Source: Chlorobiaceae bacterium
GTDB lineage: Bacteria; Bacteroidota; Chlorobiia; Chlorobiales; Chlorobiaceae
Direction of reading: 5' to 3'
Length of the DNA stretch: 58,773 nucleotides
Assembly: GCA_013334485.1 (NCBI GenBank)
Contig: JAAXXL010000009.1
Span: 1 to 58,773 of the forward strand
The position numbers and the translations under genes are program-made. Of the stretch, positions 7,442 through 14,569 are shown piece by piece. The notes below the pieces were generated by a model. That model made no database searches and had not been told where the DNA came from. It was given only the letters and a program-made list of their open reading frames with translations. Position 1 is the stretch's first letter; each line of letters begins with the position of its first letter.

Positions 7442-8091
7442 TTTTATAAAATAAACAATGAAAATAATTAATTAGATTTGTTTGTAGGTCATAGTTATAC
7501 TCTATTACCTTTCAAATTTCAGATATGGCGTATTTCATTTAAACAGCTCAACAGTATTGCTAACTAAATTTCAACTAGTGAGCAAATCATAACACCTTAA
7601 ATAGAATTCATTTTATCATGGCGGATACAACTATATCTAATTACTTTTGATGATTTTTGCTATCACATATTCGCTGTAATTAGCTTCCACTATTTACATT
7701 TTACCCATTGTAAAACGGCTATAAAATACATATAATACTTGAATAATAGCAATAAAAGCCCGAGAAAAGTCTTTTCGTTTTGAAAATATTCGTTAAAAGG
7801 GTCTCTTCATAACCGCCAGCTTCATTGACAGTTACCTCAACAGCTCCCGCTGCATCAGACTTGGGATGGTTGGTTGAAAGATGAAGATGTCTGCATATGC
7901 TGAAGCGGGGTTGAGATTGAAATATAGCATTCATCGACTTTCTGCGGCTACCAAGATGCCGCTCCTCAGGAGCTGAAGAATACGACCATCCTGAAAGAAG
8001 AATCAAGCCAATTTAATGTCCGGGATTTTGATTGCGTTCAGTTGCAGACTGAGGGGTGTTGATCATCCATGGACGAAGTTGTCACTTCTGC
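7442..8091. other. Intergenic region upstream of the AT-rich operon
   Basis: About 650 bases. The first 300 or so (7442-7750) are extremely AT-rich and should hold the promoter of the phosphorylase-NTPase operon. From about 7800 the composition returns to that of the core genome, marking the likely edge of the imported block. A 95-codon open frame on the minus strand (7719-8006) is low-complexity in coding terms and spans the composition boundary; I do not regard it as a gene. No tRNA, repeat or transposase is visible. Confidence 0.45.
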
Positions 8092-9393
8092 TCAGGCAGG
8101 CTGGAGAGCTGACAGGGTTAAAAATTTCTCCTTCTGCTTGTAATCATAGCTGCTGTCAATGCCGACCAGCCGGCTTTTGATCAGATGCGCATTGACGAAG
8201 GTCTTGTTTTCGAGATAGAGATAACAGAGGAGGTTATTCTCTTTGTCGTATTTCATCCGGTCATACTTCATGAATATCCGCTTGCCCTGAATTTTCTCAA
8301 CCAGATAACCGACAGCACGGTCGTGCATAAAGGGCTCTTGCTTGATACCAATCAGTTTCACCGTCAACCCGTTGGATAAGCGCACCTTCTCGGGGCTGAG
8401 AATCTCCCTGACCGTAAACAGCTCTTCCCGCTGTGCTGAACCAGTATTATCAATGCGTGAACCAAAGGTGAGTTTTCGCGGATCCAGTTTTTTATCGAGC
8501 TTGTGAGGGTCAGTAAACCGGTAAGGCAGTTGTTCAATCGCAGAGGCAAAGTCACCCGTTACTGTGTCATGCAGAAACTCATAGGTAGTTCCTGCAAAAT
8601 CCTGCTGATTGCTGTTGAGCTTTGTTTTGGCAATCTCGATAAACTCGGGGTTGATTTCATACCCGATGGAGTTTCGGTCAAGATTTTTTGCAGCAAGAGC
8701 CGTAGTTCCGCTTCCCATAAACGGGTCAAGCACCGTATCGTCCTGGAAAGCAAACATTTTAATGAGACGATGAGGAAGCTCTTCAGGAAACATGGCAATG
8801 TGACCATCCTGTTTTGCTCCTGCAAAGTTCCAGTGGCCTGAAAAATAGGTGTTCCACTCCTCCGTGGTCATGGCTGATCGCTCTTTCTGCTCTTTGGTCG
8901 GCTTGGGAGCATCTCCCGGTTTTTTAAAAATCAGGATGAACTCATAGTCAAGTTTGAGAATACCGTTACGCGGATAAGGAAAGCTCCCCATAATTGATGC
9001 TCCGCCGGTAGTATTGGTCGTTGTTACCTTCTGCCAGATTACCGCACCCATGTAGTCCAGACCGATAGTCTCACAGAACTTTATAATCTCCGTCCGGATC
9101 GGAATAACCTTGTACCTGCCGTAGTAGACCGAACGGGCAAACTGGTCTCCGATGTTGATGCAGAGACGACATCCCGGATAGAGCACCCGCTCACACTCCT
9201 TCCAGACAAGATTCAGATTGTTGATGTAGCTCTCGTAACTCTCATGAAAACCGATCTGTGCGTCCGTGCCATAGTCCTTGAGCTGCCAGTATGGCGGTGA
9301 GGTGATCACAAGGTGAACCGACTTGTCGCCAACAAGATTCATCTCGCGGCTGTCGCCATCTATTATAGTGTGCTTGGTCTTCAAATTATTCAA
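8092..9393 (-). CDS. Beta-class DNA methyltransferase with staphylococcal-nuclease-like C-terminal domain
   Basis: Residues 1-262 of 433 form an amino-methyltransferase in beta order. The catalytic motif TSPPYW (31-36) comes first, and the AdoMet motif DPFMGSGTT (223-231) with GYEINPEFIEIA follows near 244-255. A Ser before PPY is common in N4-cytosine enzymes but also occurs in N6-adenine ones, so the target base is open. Residues 326-425 resemble a staphylococcal nuclease (TNase/OB-type) domain: VRLSNGLTVKLIGIK, YLVEKIQGKRIFMKYD, then LLCYLYLENKTFVNAHLI. The Arg and Asp typical of the nuclease active site (RLIGID) are Lys here (KLIGIK), so the tail may bind rather than cut nucleic acid. No restriction endonuclease gene is adjacent. 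It may be an orphan methylase or the modification part of an incomplete system. Confidence 0.85.
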   Translation of the reverse strand: MNNLKTKHTIIDGDSREMNLVGDKSVHLVITSPPYWQLKDYGTDAQIGFHESYESYINNLNLVWKECERVLYPGCRLCINIGDQFARSVYYGRYKVIPIRTEIIKFCETIGLDYMGAVIWQKVTTTNTTGGASIMGSFPYPRNGILKLDYEFILIFKKPGDAPKPTKEQKERSAMTTEEWNTYFSGHWNFAGAKQDGHIAMFPEELPHRLIKMFAFQDDTVLDPFMGSGTTALAAKNLDRNSIGYEINPEFIEIAKTKLNSNQQDFAGTTYEFLHDTVTGDFASAIEQLPYRFTDPHKLDKKLDPRKLTFGSRIDNTGSAQREELFTVREILSPEKVRLSNGLTVKLIGIKQEPFMHDRAVGYLVEKIQGKRIFMKYDRMKYDKENNLLCYLYLENKTFVNAHLIKSRLVGIDSSYDYKQKEKFLTLSALQPA

Positions 9394-9594
9394 TTACTTA
9401 ACAATATTCCATCAAACCTGTTACCGGTAATCGTGGTGCGTCGCCCAGATAACCGGCACTTTTCAAAAGTATAGCAATTTTCAGAAGAAACAGCGGATTT
9501 ATCCCCTCTTGAACTGACGAATTGATTGTAGCCTCCGGCGGGAGGGTTAACTGAAGAAAATTATGCCTTAAACCTCTCCTCATTGTGATACCGT

Positions 9595-9664
9595 ACTCAA
9601 TTCCGGGACGGTGTTCACTACTGTCAGAAACCGGCTCCTCCCGACGGTCAGGAAAGCTGTGCAG
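9595..9664. repeat. Repeat copy A (toxin 3'-flank repeat), beside abiEii
   Basis: About 70 bases beginning CTCAATTCCGGGACGGTG and ending GGAAAGCTGTG match copies B (from 11136) and C (from 12795) with few differences. Copy C spans the 3' end of hipA and its downstream flank. Here the match stops about 12 bases before the stop codon of the AbiEii-type gene, where both genes also share a short TTTAAAAATCGA run. It looks like a leftover hipA tail joined to abiEii. Confidence 0.7.
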
Positions 9665-9675
9665 AGCTATATGCT

Positions 9676-10602
9676 TCAAGCTTTTAAAAATCGATCCACA
9701 AGGGCTTGGACTGCATTGAGCCCCATCGTGAAGTCCGGGGTTTCTCCTTCCACAGCGTAGGAAACGCCTTTGACAAACACATCATATTCGCCAGGATATT
9801 CCTTATCTGAATTCAGGATGCTCAACATACGCTGAAACTTCTCCGCCATTGAGAATGCTGCAAACTCAGGATTTTTTCTCAAACGGCCTTCATCTTCGAG
9901 CATCGAGGCAGCAACAAGGTCAACAAAATATTCATCAAAAAGGGCCAGCTTTTTGAGCAATGCCAGATCATGAATATGCCGAACAAGAGCTCGATCATCA
10001 TTTTCACTACCGCGAATTCTGGTTGGAATTCGCCACGCAAGCGCACTCAATTTATCGGAGGCACTTTCAACAGGATCGATAGACAGAACACTTTCCGCTT
10101 CCGGAGGGCTTTTGGTGAGGGTATTCACGAAGGAAGAAACGGGAAGCACAATCCCTTTGCGCTGTGGGGCTTTGACTGATATTTCTATCTGGACATGAGG
10201 TCGAATTGCAACCGGGGTAGTAAAATAACTTGGGTAGTCGAACTCGATCACGATAAACCGGTTATCATTCAGGGCCGTAATATGATGATTTTTCAGGGAA
10301 AAATCGTTAAGGCGCAAATGCTGAATCACTTCGTGCTTAAACCGGGATAAATAGCTGCGGTTTTGCTGATCTTTCGGTGCAATAACCCTGAAATCTACAT
10401 CTTCAGAAAATCGCTGGATGAGGTTATGAGCTTTTGATAATGCCGTTCCTCCCGTAAAGACAAATTCAAACCCTTCATATTTAAACTCAAACAGAGAGGA
10501 AATTACTTGCGTGACAAACCAATCCTTCTCGACAAATGCCGCATCAATTGCTTTGATTTCTGCGACACCTTCAAAAATCTCCTGTTCAGGCCGCTCGTTC
10601 AT
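9676..10602 (-). CDS. AbiEii/AbiGii-type nucleotidyltransferase toxin
   Basis: The protein carries the AbiEii signature: AFVEKDWFVTQVI near the start, then FEFVFTGGTALSKAHNLI and RFSEDVDF, which together form the GG-(T/S)xLSK...RFSEDVDF nucleotidyltransferase core. Members of this family inhibit growth by modifying RNA or proteins with nucleotides, as shown for the MenT and AbiE systems. Length of about 308 residues is normal. ATG 10602 is chosen because AAGGGAG lies 12 bases upstream and it leaves only a 17-base overlap with the preceding gene; a GTG at 10644 would add 14 residues. It is downstream of and co-transcribed with the AbiEi-type gene, the usual abortive-infection type IV toxin-antitoxin order. 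Confidence 0.87.
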   Translation of the reverse strand: MNERPEQEIFEGVAEIKAIDAAFVEKDWFVTQVISSLFEFKYEGFEFVFTGGTALSKAHNLIQRFSEDVDFRVIAPKDQQNRSYLSRFKHEVIQHLRLNDFSLKNHHITALNDNRFIVIEFDYPSYFTTPVAIRPHVQIEISVKAPQRKGIVLPVSSFVNTLTKSPPEAESVLSIDPVESASDKLSALAWRIPTRIRGSENDDRALVRHIHDLALLKKLALFDEYFVDLVAASMLEDEGRLRKNPEFAAFSMAEKFQRMLSILNSDKEYPGEYDVFVKGVSYAVEGETPDFTMGLNAVQALVDRFLKA

Positions 10603-11002
10603 AGCTAATGTAAACTCCCTTATATCCAAGCTTTCGACTGACACGGCCCTTTACACCAATCAATCGGCCTGTAGGAACCTGCGTTGTCCTGCCTGCATTA
10701 TAGTCTTGTTCAAGACGGGATGGTGCAGTTTTGATTCCTAAGCGCGCGAGCGCTTCTTTAGCCAATACAGGTAACGGCGCCACGGGAACGATTGTCCCGT
10801 TTATGGGCGACGTTTTCGCCTTTGCGTAGACACCATAACCAAGGCGGATCAGACATCCCTTTTTCGTCAAATTCCGAAGCGCCCTTCCGACCTGATCGTA
10901 GTCACAGCTTATATCCTTAAAATCATCACGAACGAAAACAGCGGATTTCTTCCTCGCTATTCGTGCCGTAATCCGGTACTCAATACTCCCGTATCTACTC
11001 AT
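10586..11002 (-). CDS. DUF6088/AbiEi-type antitoxin
   Basis: The 138-residue protein has a winged-helix start: SIEYRITARIARKKSAVFVRDDF, then GRALRNLTKKGCLIRLGYGVYAKA. This is the pattern of DUF6088 and AbiEi antitoxins, which read as a transcriptional-regulator HTH ending in G-x-Y-x-K. The second half (LAKEALARLGIKTAPSRLE, TGRLIGVKGRVSRKLGYKG) resembles the DUF6088 C-terminal part. It overlaps the AbiEii-type toxin gene and would bind DNA at its own promoter and counter the toxin. The start at 11002 is the only reasonable ATG; upstream sequence is short and AT-rich, as expected for a promoter. Confidence 0.83.
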   Translation of the reverse strand: MSRYGSIEYRITARIARKKSAVFVRDDFKDISCDYDQVGRALRNLTKKGCLIRLGYGVYAKAKTSPINGTIVPVAPLPVLAKEALARLGIKTAPSRLEQDYNAGRTTQVPTGRLIGVKGRVSRKLGYKGVYISYERAA

Positions 11003-11125
11003 TAAAAATGTTCTTTAGATGAACAACAATACGACACCATACTTATGCAAAGATAAGACACTTTATGGAGAACAACAAGCCTTTCGTTTTTGGCCGGTAT
11101 TCATACGTTAAGGGGTTTGAATGCC

Positions 11126-11315
11126 CGATTGACCAACCTCCGGGACGGTGTTCACTACTGTCAGAAACGGGCGCATCTGAACGGTCAGGTAAGCAGTGCT
11201 GCGCTTTGTTTCAGGCCTTTAAAAATCGAATCGGCTACCTGTGCCGGAAATCCGGTTGGCCATGGCCATTTTTACCCTGTGTAAAGAGATAAAAATATAA
11301 CCCGGAAGGGATTTG
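11126..11315 (-). pseudogene. Collapsed hipBA relic (repeat copy B)
   Basis: From about 11136 to 11262 this matches the 3' end and flank of hipA (12795-12925). It then jumps to a piece resembling internal hipA sequence (GGCCATGGCCATTTTTACC, compare 13089-13108). Next, near 11295-11311, comes ATATAACCCGGAAGGG, which resembles the hipB operator repeat around 14491-14506. The order is the same as in the intact module, with most of hipA and all of hipB missing. I read it as a hipBA copy reduced by internal deletions to its ends. Confidence 0.6.
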
Positions 11316-11431
11316 GACACTGCATATCTTTCTTGCCATCCAGAGGGATACCGTTTGGCACTGTTTTTCGGGAATTCGGCTGAATTACGGATTCTTGATG
11401 AATGAGAAGAGGAAGTGATTCGATGAGCAGG

Positions 11432-11833
11432 TTACTGCACCCAGTTCTCGATTTGCAGGGCCGGGACACAGATAAACTCTTTTGTGTTGTTGGTGACAAG
11501 AATCAGTCCTTCGCTGCGGGCATGAGCGGCGATATGGAGATCATTAACCCCGATTGACTGACCCGATTTTGCAAGAGTTGCCCGGATAGCACCATAATGC
11601 CAGGATGCGTTCGGTCCATACGGCAGAACCGCAAGCCTGCTGCAGAAATCTTCAACAACCGAAAGATTTGCGCTCACGTTGCTGCTCTTTTCCGCACCAT
11701 AGCAGAGTTCAGACAACGTGATAGCAGAGATGGCCATTCGGTCGGCGTTTCTGTTAAACACATCCAATACCTCAATTGGTCGACGCTTCAGGGTATATAT
11801 GACGATGTTGGTATCAAGAAGATAGCGCAGCAT
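11432..11833 (-). CDS. vapC: VapC-type PIN-domain ribonuclease toxin
   Basis: A complete 133-residue PIN protein: RYLLDTNIVIYTLK (first acidic residue), ISAITLSELCYGAEKS (Glu), IGVNDLHIAAHARSEG (Asp) and LVTNNTKEF, where many relatives have a second D or N-rich site. VapC toxins cleave tRNA or rRNA when freed from VapB. The ATG overlaps the last base of the vapB stop codon (TAATG), so translation is coupled. Length and motifs are intact, unlike the broken PIN gene at 549-995. Autoregulation by the VapBC complex is usual in this family. Confidence 0.92.
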   Translation of the reverse strand: MLRYLLDTNIVIYTLKRRPIEVLDVFNRNADRMAISAITLSELCYGAEKSSNVSANLSVVEDFCSRLAVLPYGPNASWHYGAIRATLAKSGQSIGVNDLHIAAHARSEGLILVTNNTKEFICVPALQIENWVQ

Positions 11834-12066
11834 TACAAGGCTTCCCGTTCTGATTGTTCCTGATCGTCACGCTCCTCCATAAAGTCATCCGTCACCTTTT
11901 CTGTCCCGAGGAAAAAGCTCTCCCACGACTGTCCCGCCGGAGATATTATCCGTTCATTGCCTTTTACCCTGATTGTTACCTTTTTAACATTTTCCGGCAA
12001 CCGGACATCAACAGGCAGTCGCACTGCCTGGGAACGATTGTTGACAAATACAGTAGTGGTAGTCAT
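11833..12066 (-). CDS. vapB: VapB-type antitoxin (AbrB/SpoVT fold)
   Basis: Starting at ATG 12066 the protein reads TTTTVFVNNRSQAVRLP, the classic start of VapB/AbrB swapped-hairpin antitoxins, followed by VKKVTIRVKGNERIISP and an acidic, likely disordered tail (EERDDQEQSE) that would occupy the VapC active site. AGGAGG lies five bases upstream of this ATG, so 12066 is preferred over an in-frame ATG at 12084. It is the first gene of the vapBC operon and should repress it. The product is about 77 residues, a normal length. Confidence 0.9.
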   Translation of the reverse strand: MTTTTVFVNNRSQAVRLPVDVRLPENVKKVTIRVKGNERIISPAGQSWESFFLGTEKVTDDFMEERDDQEQSEREAL

Positions 12067-12262
12067 TTTTGCCTCCTGAATCAATGGATATATTACCAGT
12101 ATATAGCAAATAATTCACCGCCAGGCAATCTCTGCTTGTTACGACAGAAAAACCTCTATTTTTCGATTGCCATATCACAAATCGTTTTTTATCATGAACA
12201 ATCACAACCCCTCACTCCTGTAAGTCCCGATCCTTCAAAAGAACAACCAAACGCTGATCACC

Positions 12263-12649
12263 ATGAGAAAAGCCATCACATCCTACACCGTGCACCTGCT
12301 GGCTTCGGTTAAAACCGGACTGACTGCACAGATCCTGTTTAAAAACAACGGGTTGTTTGTGGGAAGAGTTGATTTTTATAACGGAGTGGATCTTCCTAAA
12401 TCCTACCTCTGGCATCCGAACAATCCGAACGATGAAAATCAGACCTATCTTGTTCTGGCGATGTCGTTTGATGCATTTCATTCCGTAGCGGAACTGATTC
12501 GTAACGAAACTCCCTGGGGGCTGGAGTTATGGCCGGTATCATCCCCGATGATTGGCGCTGCTACAGATGGCTATTCGGGTAAACTCTATACCACATCCGA
12601 AGAGATCACCGGCGAACAGGAGTTTGACCTCCAGGCGCTCCGTCCATAG
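12263..12649 (+). CDS. Conserved hypothetical protein (128 aa)
   Basis: A 128-residue soluble protein I cannot assign. It opens with ITSYTVHLLASVKTGLTAQI and has an NGLFVGRVDFYNG segment, suggesting a small beta-rich domain, and no signal peptide or catalytic motif that I can name. It stands alone on the plus strand between vapBC and hipBA, both on the minus strand, so it is not part of their operons. The coding potential looks real (even residue use, complete frame). Location in the toxin island suggests accessory status but gives no function. Confidence 0.6.
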   Translation: MRKAITSYTVHLLASVKTGLTAQILFKNNGLFVGRVDFYNGVDLPKSYLWHPNNPNDENQTYLVLAMSFDAFHSVAELIRNETPWGLELWPVSSPMIGAATDGYSGKLYTTSEEITGEQEFDLQALRP

Positions 12650-12794
12650 AGCAGTTTCCTCCATCTGTTCAACCTGATCAGATGGAGAAACATCATTGCT
12701 CTCAGAAACTGACACATCATAATTATCACGGTACTTGATCATTATCTTCTGCGTTCCTGAAGCTTGATCTCTTACTCAGCATCGTTTGAAAATA

Positions 12795-12925
12795 AAACTC
12801 AATTCCGGGACGGTGTTCACTACTGTCAGAAACTGGCACATCTGAACGGTCAGGAAAGCTGTGCTGCGCTCTGTTTCAGGCCTTTAAAAATCGAATCGGC
12901 AACCTGTGCAGGAAATCCTGGCGGC
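12795..12925. repeat. Repeat copy C, spanning the hipA 3' end
   Basis: This copy runs from CTCAATTCCGGGACGGTG downstream of hipA into its last 25 or so codons. It matches copy B over about 125 bases and copy A over about 70. Because it includes real hipA codons, this is the parent copy and the others are partial duplicates or remnants. Confidence 0.72.
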
Positions 12926-14175
12926 AATTCATTGCTGACCCGATCAATGACCGCAGGGGTTTTGCTGATCATATCCCCAATGATATCTGCACAGCTCGAT
13001 GCATCAAAACCGCAGCGGGTAGCTGTTGAAAGGAAATGGTGTTTCTGAAGAGTGTTCCACAGGTAGTGCTTATTCTTTCCCCTCAAGGCCATAGCCATTT
13101 TAACCTTTTGTGAAGAGAGCATTCCTGTTCCTGAACCCATAACAGGATAGGCCGACAGGACATCATAAAGCGGTGTAAGGTTGTAGGAGCCACCCCGATC
13201 AATAAAGATGCTGAAATTTTTTGCGTGTCCATCTATTGCACACAGAAGCCAGAACGCTACCTGCGCCCGAAAAAACGCTTTACGATCCTCTTCCGCCCTT
13301 GATGATCCAAGAAGAAGGTTCATGATCGGCCTGATCCCCGGCCCCCCGTCACTCTCATATTTCAGACCTGACGGCGTGCCGGTTGCCTGACACATATCCT
13401 CCTGCGGCAACCGGATAATCCATGATTTATCCGAAGAGAGCCTTCTGTCAAATCGCTCAACTACTAATGTTTTTGTATTACCGAACTCAATCATGCTGCT
13501 CGCAGCAACAGAGATGCCGTATGCCTGCAATATTCTGCTGCAGAGCCACTCATTTTCAACGGACAAGGTCATATCAATATTAAAATGACCCATCTGACCC
13601 AGCGGGAGCTTGAGAATATGCGTTGTAGGAGTTGCTCCTGTCGGTTTTTTCCATTGCCCTTCATGCCACAACAGCGCTGTTTTTTCCTGCGCTCCGGCAA
13701 TTGAAATACGAAACTCCTCTGTTTCGCTGAGCAATCTGCCCAAATAATCCGATGTTACTGCGCGAGCTATCAATAATTCGATATCGGCATCGGTAACCGT
13801 TTCGGCTGTTATTTTTCGAACATCAACCACATCATCCCCGTCAGGCAATATTTGAATTGCGCCTACACAGTCGCGTCCAATTTCCGCAAGAAGCTGAAAG
13901 GCGTCAATGGAGCCGGTAGCAAAACGATCCCGGATTCTTCTCCGAATCGCATCATTATCTGGAAGAAGATTATCAAAAAATGAATGGACGATATCGCCAC
14001 TGTACCGCTCTTCGCGTAACGGTATTGATAGGGAGAGCGGGCGGGAAAAAGGAGAAGAGAGCCATGATTCAGCATAGAGAAATTCATGTGATCCGGTTGA
14101 GGTCAGTTTCCACTCACCCACCAGTTCGCCATTCATCAGCACAAGAAGCGTCCGGGACTTGAGTTTTCTGCCCAT
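12850..14175 (-). CDS. hipA: HipA-type serine/threonine kinase toxin
   Basis: The protein of about 441 residues follows the HipA plan. An N-terminal subdomain has LVLMNGELVGEW and FFDNLLPDND. A phosphate-binding region reads ISIAGAQEKTALLW, and the kinase core has LLCAIDGHAKNFSIFI (catalytic Asp and metal-binding Asn) followed by YNLTPLYDVLSAYP. HipA in E. coli phosphorylates glutamyl-tRNA synthetase and induces dormancy; the target here is unknown. The ATG at 14175 overlaps the hipB stop by one base (TAATG); ATG 14181 is possible but gives a larger overlap. The 3' end lies inside a repeat present twice more in the window. All motifs look intact. Confidence 0.92.
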   Translation of the reverse strand: MGRKLKSRTLLVLMNGELVGEWKLTSTGSHEFLYAESWLSSPFSRPLSLSIPLREERYSGDIVHSFFDNLLPDNDAIRRRIRDRFATGSIDAFQLLAEIGRDCVGAIQILPDGDDVVDVRKITAETVTDADIELLIARAVTSDYLGRLLSETEEFRISIAGAQEKTALLWHEGQWKKPTGATPTTHILKLPLGQMGHFNIDMTLSVENEWLCSRILQAYGISVAASSMIEFGNTKTLVVERFDRRLSSDKSWIIRLPQEDMCQATGTPSGLKYESDGGPGIRPIMNLLLGSSRAEEDRKAFFRAQVAFWLLCAIDGHAKNFSIFIDRGGSYNLTPLYDVLSAYPVMGSGTGMLSSQKVKMAMALRGKNKHYLWNTLQKHHFLSTATRCGFDASSCADIIGDMISKTPAVIDRVSNELPPGFPAQVADSIFKGLKQSAAQLS

Positions 14176-14420
14176 TACCATTCACCATCGCTGCTGCATG
14201 AACTCTTTGGCCTCAAGACAAGCTCAAGACCAAGTGCAGAGAGCAGTTTAAAAAGACTCTCTATACTGCTTGTTCCAGGAGTGTTTTCCAGTGCCGATAT
14301 GCTCTTTGGATAGAGACCAACCTTCAGGGATGCCTGCTTTTGAGTCATTTTCAGCTTCTTTCTAAAGCCGCCAAGTACCATTGCAAGCTGCATCGGGGTC
14401 CGGATTGACTGACTCTCCAT
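14175..14420 (-). CDS. hipB: HipB-type XRE-family antitoxin
   Basis: An 81-residue helix-turn-helix protein: LAMVLGGFRKKLKMTQKQAS and LYPKSISALENTPGTSSIE form the Cro/CI-type HTH, followed by LFKLLSALGLELVLRPK, the strand that HipB uses to dimerise. It binds HipA and represses the operon. Three imperfect inverted repeats stand 44-116 bases upstream, matching its expected operators. It directly precedes hipA with one base of overlap. Confidence 0.9.
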   Translation of the reverse strand: MESQSIRTPMQLAMVLGGFRKKLKMTQKQASLKVGLYPKSISALENTPGTSSIESLFKLLSALGLELVLRPKSSCSSDGEW

Positions 14421-14463
14421 TGTTTATCCCGGTTGATTTTTCGGATTGCATTATTTCAAATAA

Positions 14464-14536
14464 TATACCCTAAAAGGTAAACTATTATAATATAACCCGC
14501 AAGGTATATTATAGGATTATACCCTATAAGGGATAC
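14464..14536 (-). promoter_or_regulatory. Putative HipB operator cluster
   Basis: Three related inverted-repeat sites lie upstream of hipB: TACCCTAAAAGGTA (14466-14479), TAACCCGCAAGGTATA (14493-14508) and TACCCTATAAGGGATA (14520-14535). They share a CC...GG core flanked by TA, as in the known HipB operators (TATCC-N8-GGATA), with a shorter spacer. Spacing of about 27 bases puts them on nearly one face of the helix. The AT-rich stretches between them could hold the promoter. Confidence 0.62.
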
Positions 14537-14569
14537 CGGCACATCTTCCCTTTTCTATCAAAACCGGGC

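Noticed and set aside
7719-8006. 95-codon minus-strand frame near the AT-rich edge
   Set aside because: It spans an abrupt change of composition, has no ribosome binding site and reads as unstructured sequence.
9398-9679. 93-codon minus-strand frame between abiEii and the methylase
   Set aside because: It is largely made of the toxin 3'-flank repeat read in a frame that does not match hipA; no protein family fits.
11126-12925. The three-copy repeat as a CRISPR array or IS end
   Set aside because: The copies are 1.5 kb apart, differ in length, share hipA coding sequence and lack short regular spacers or a transposase gene.
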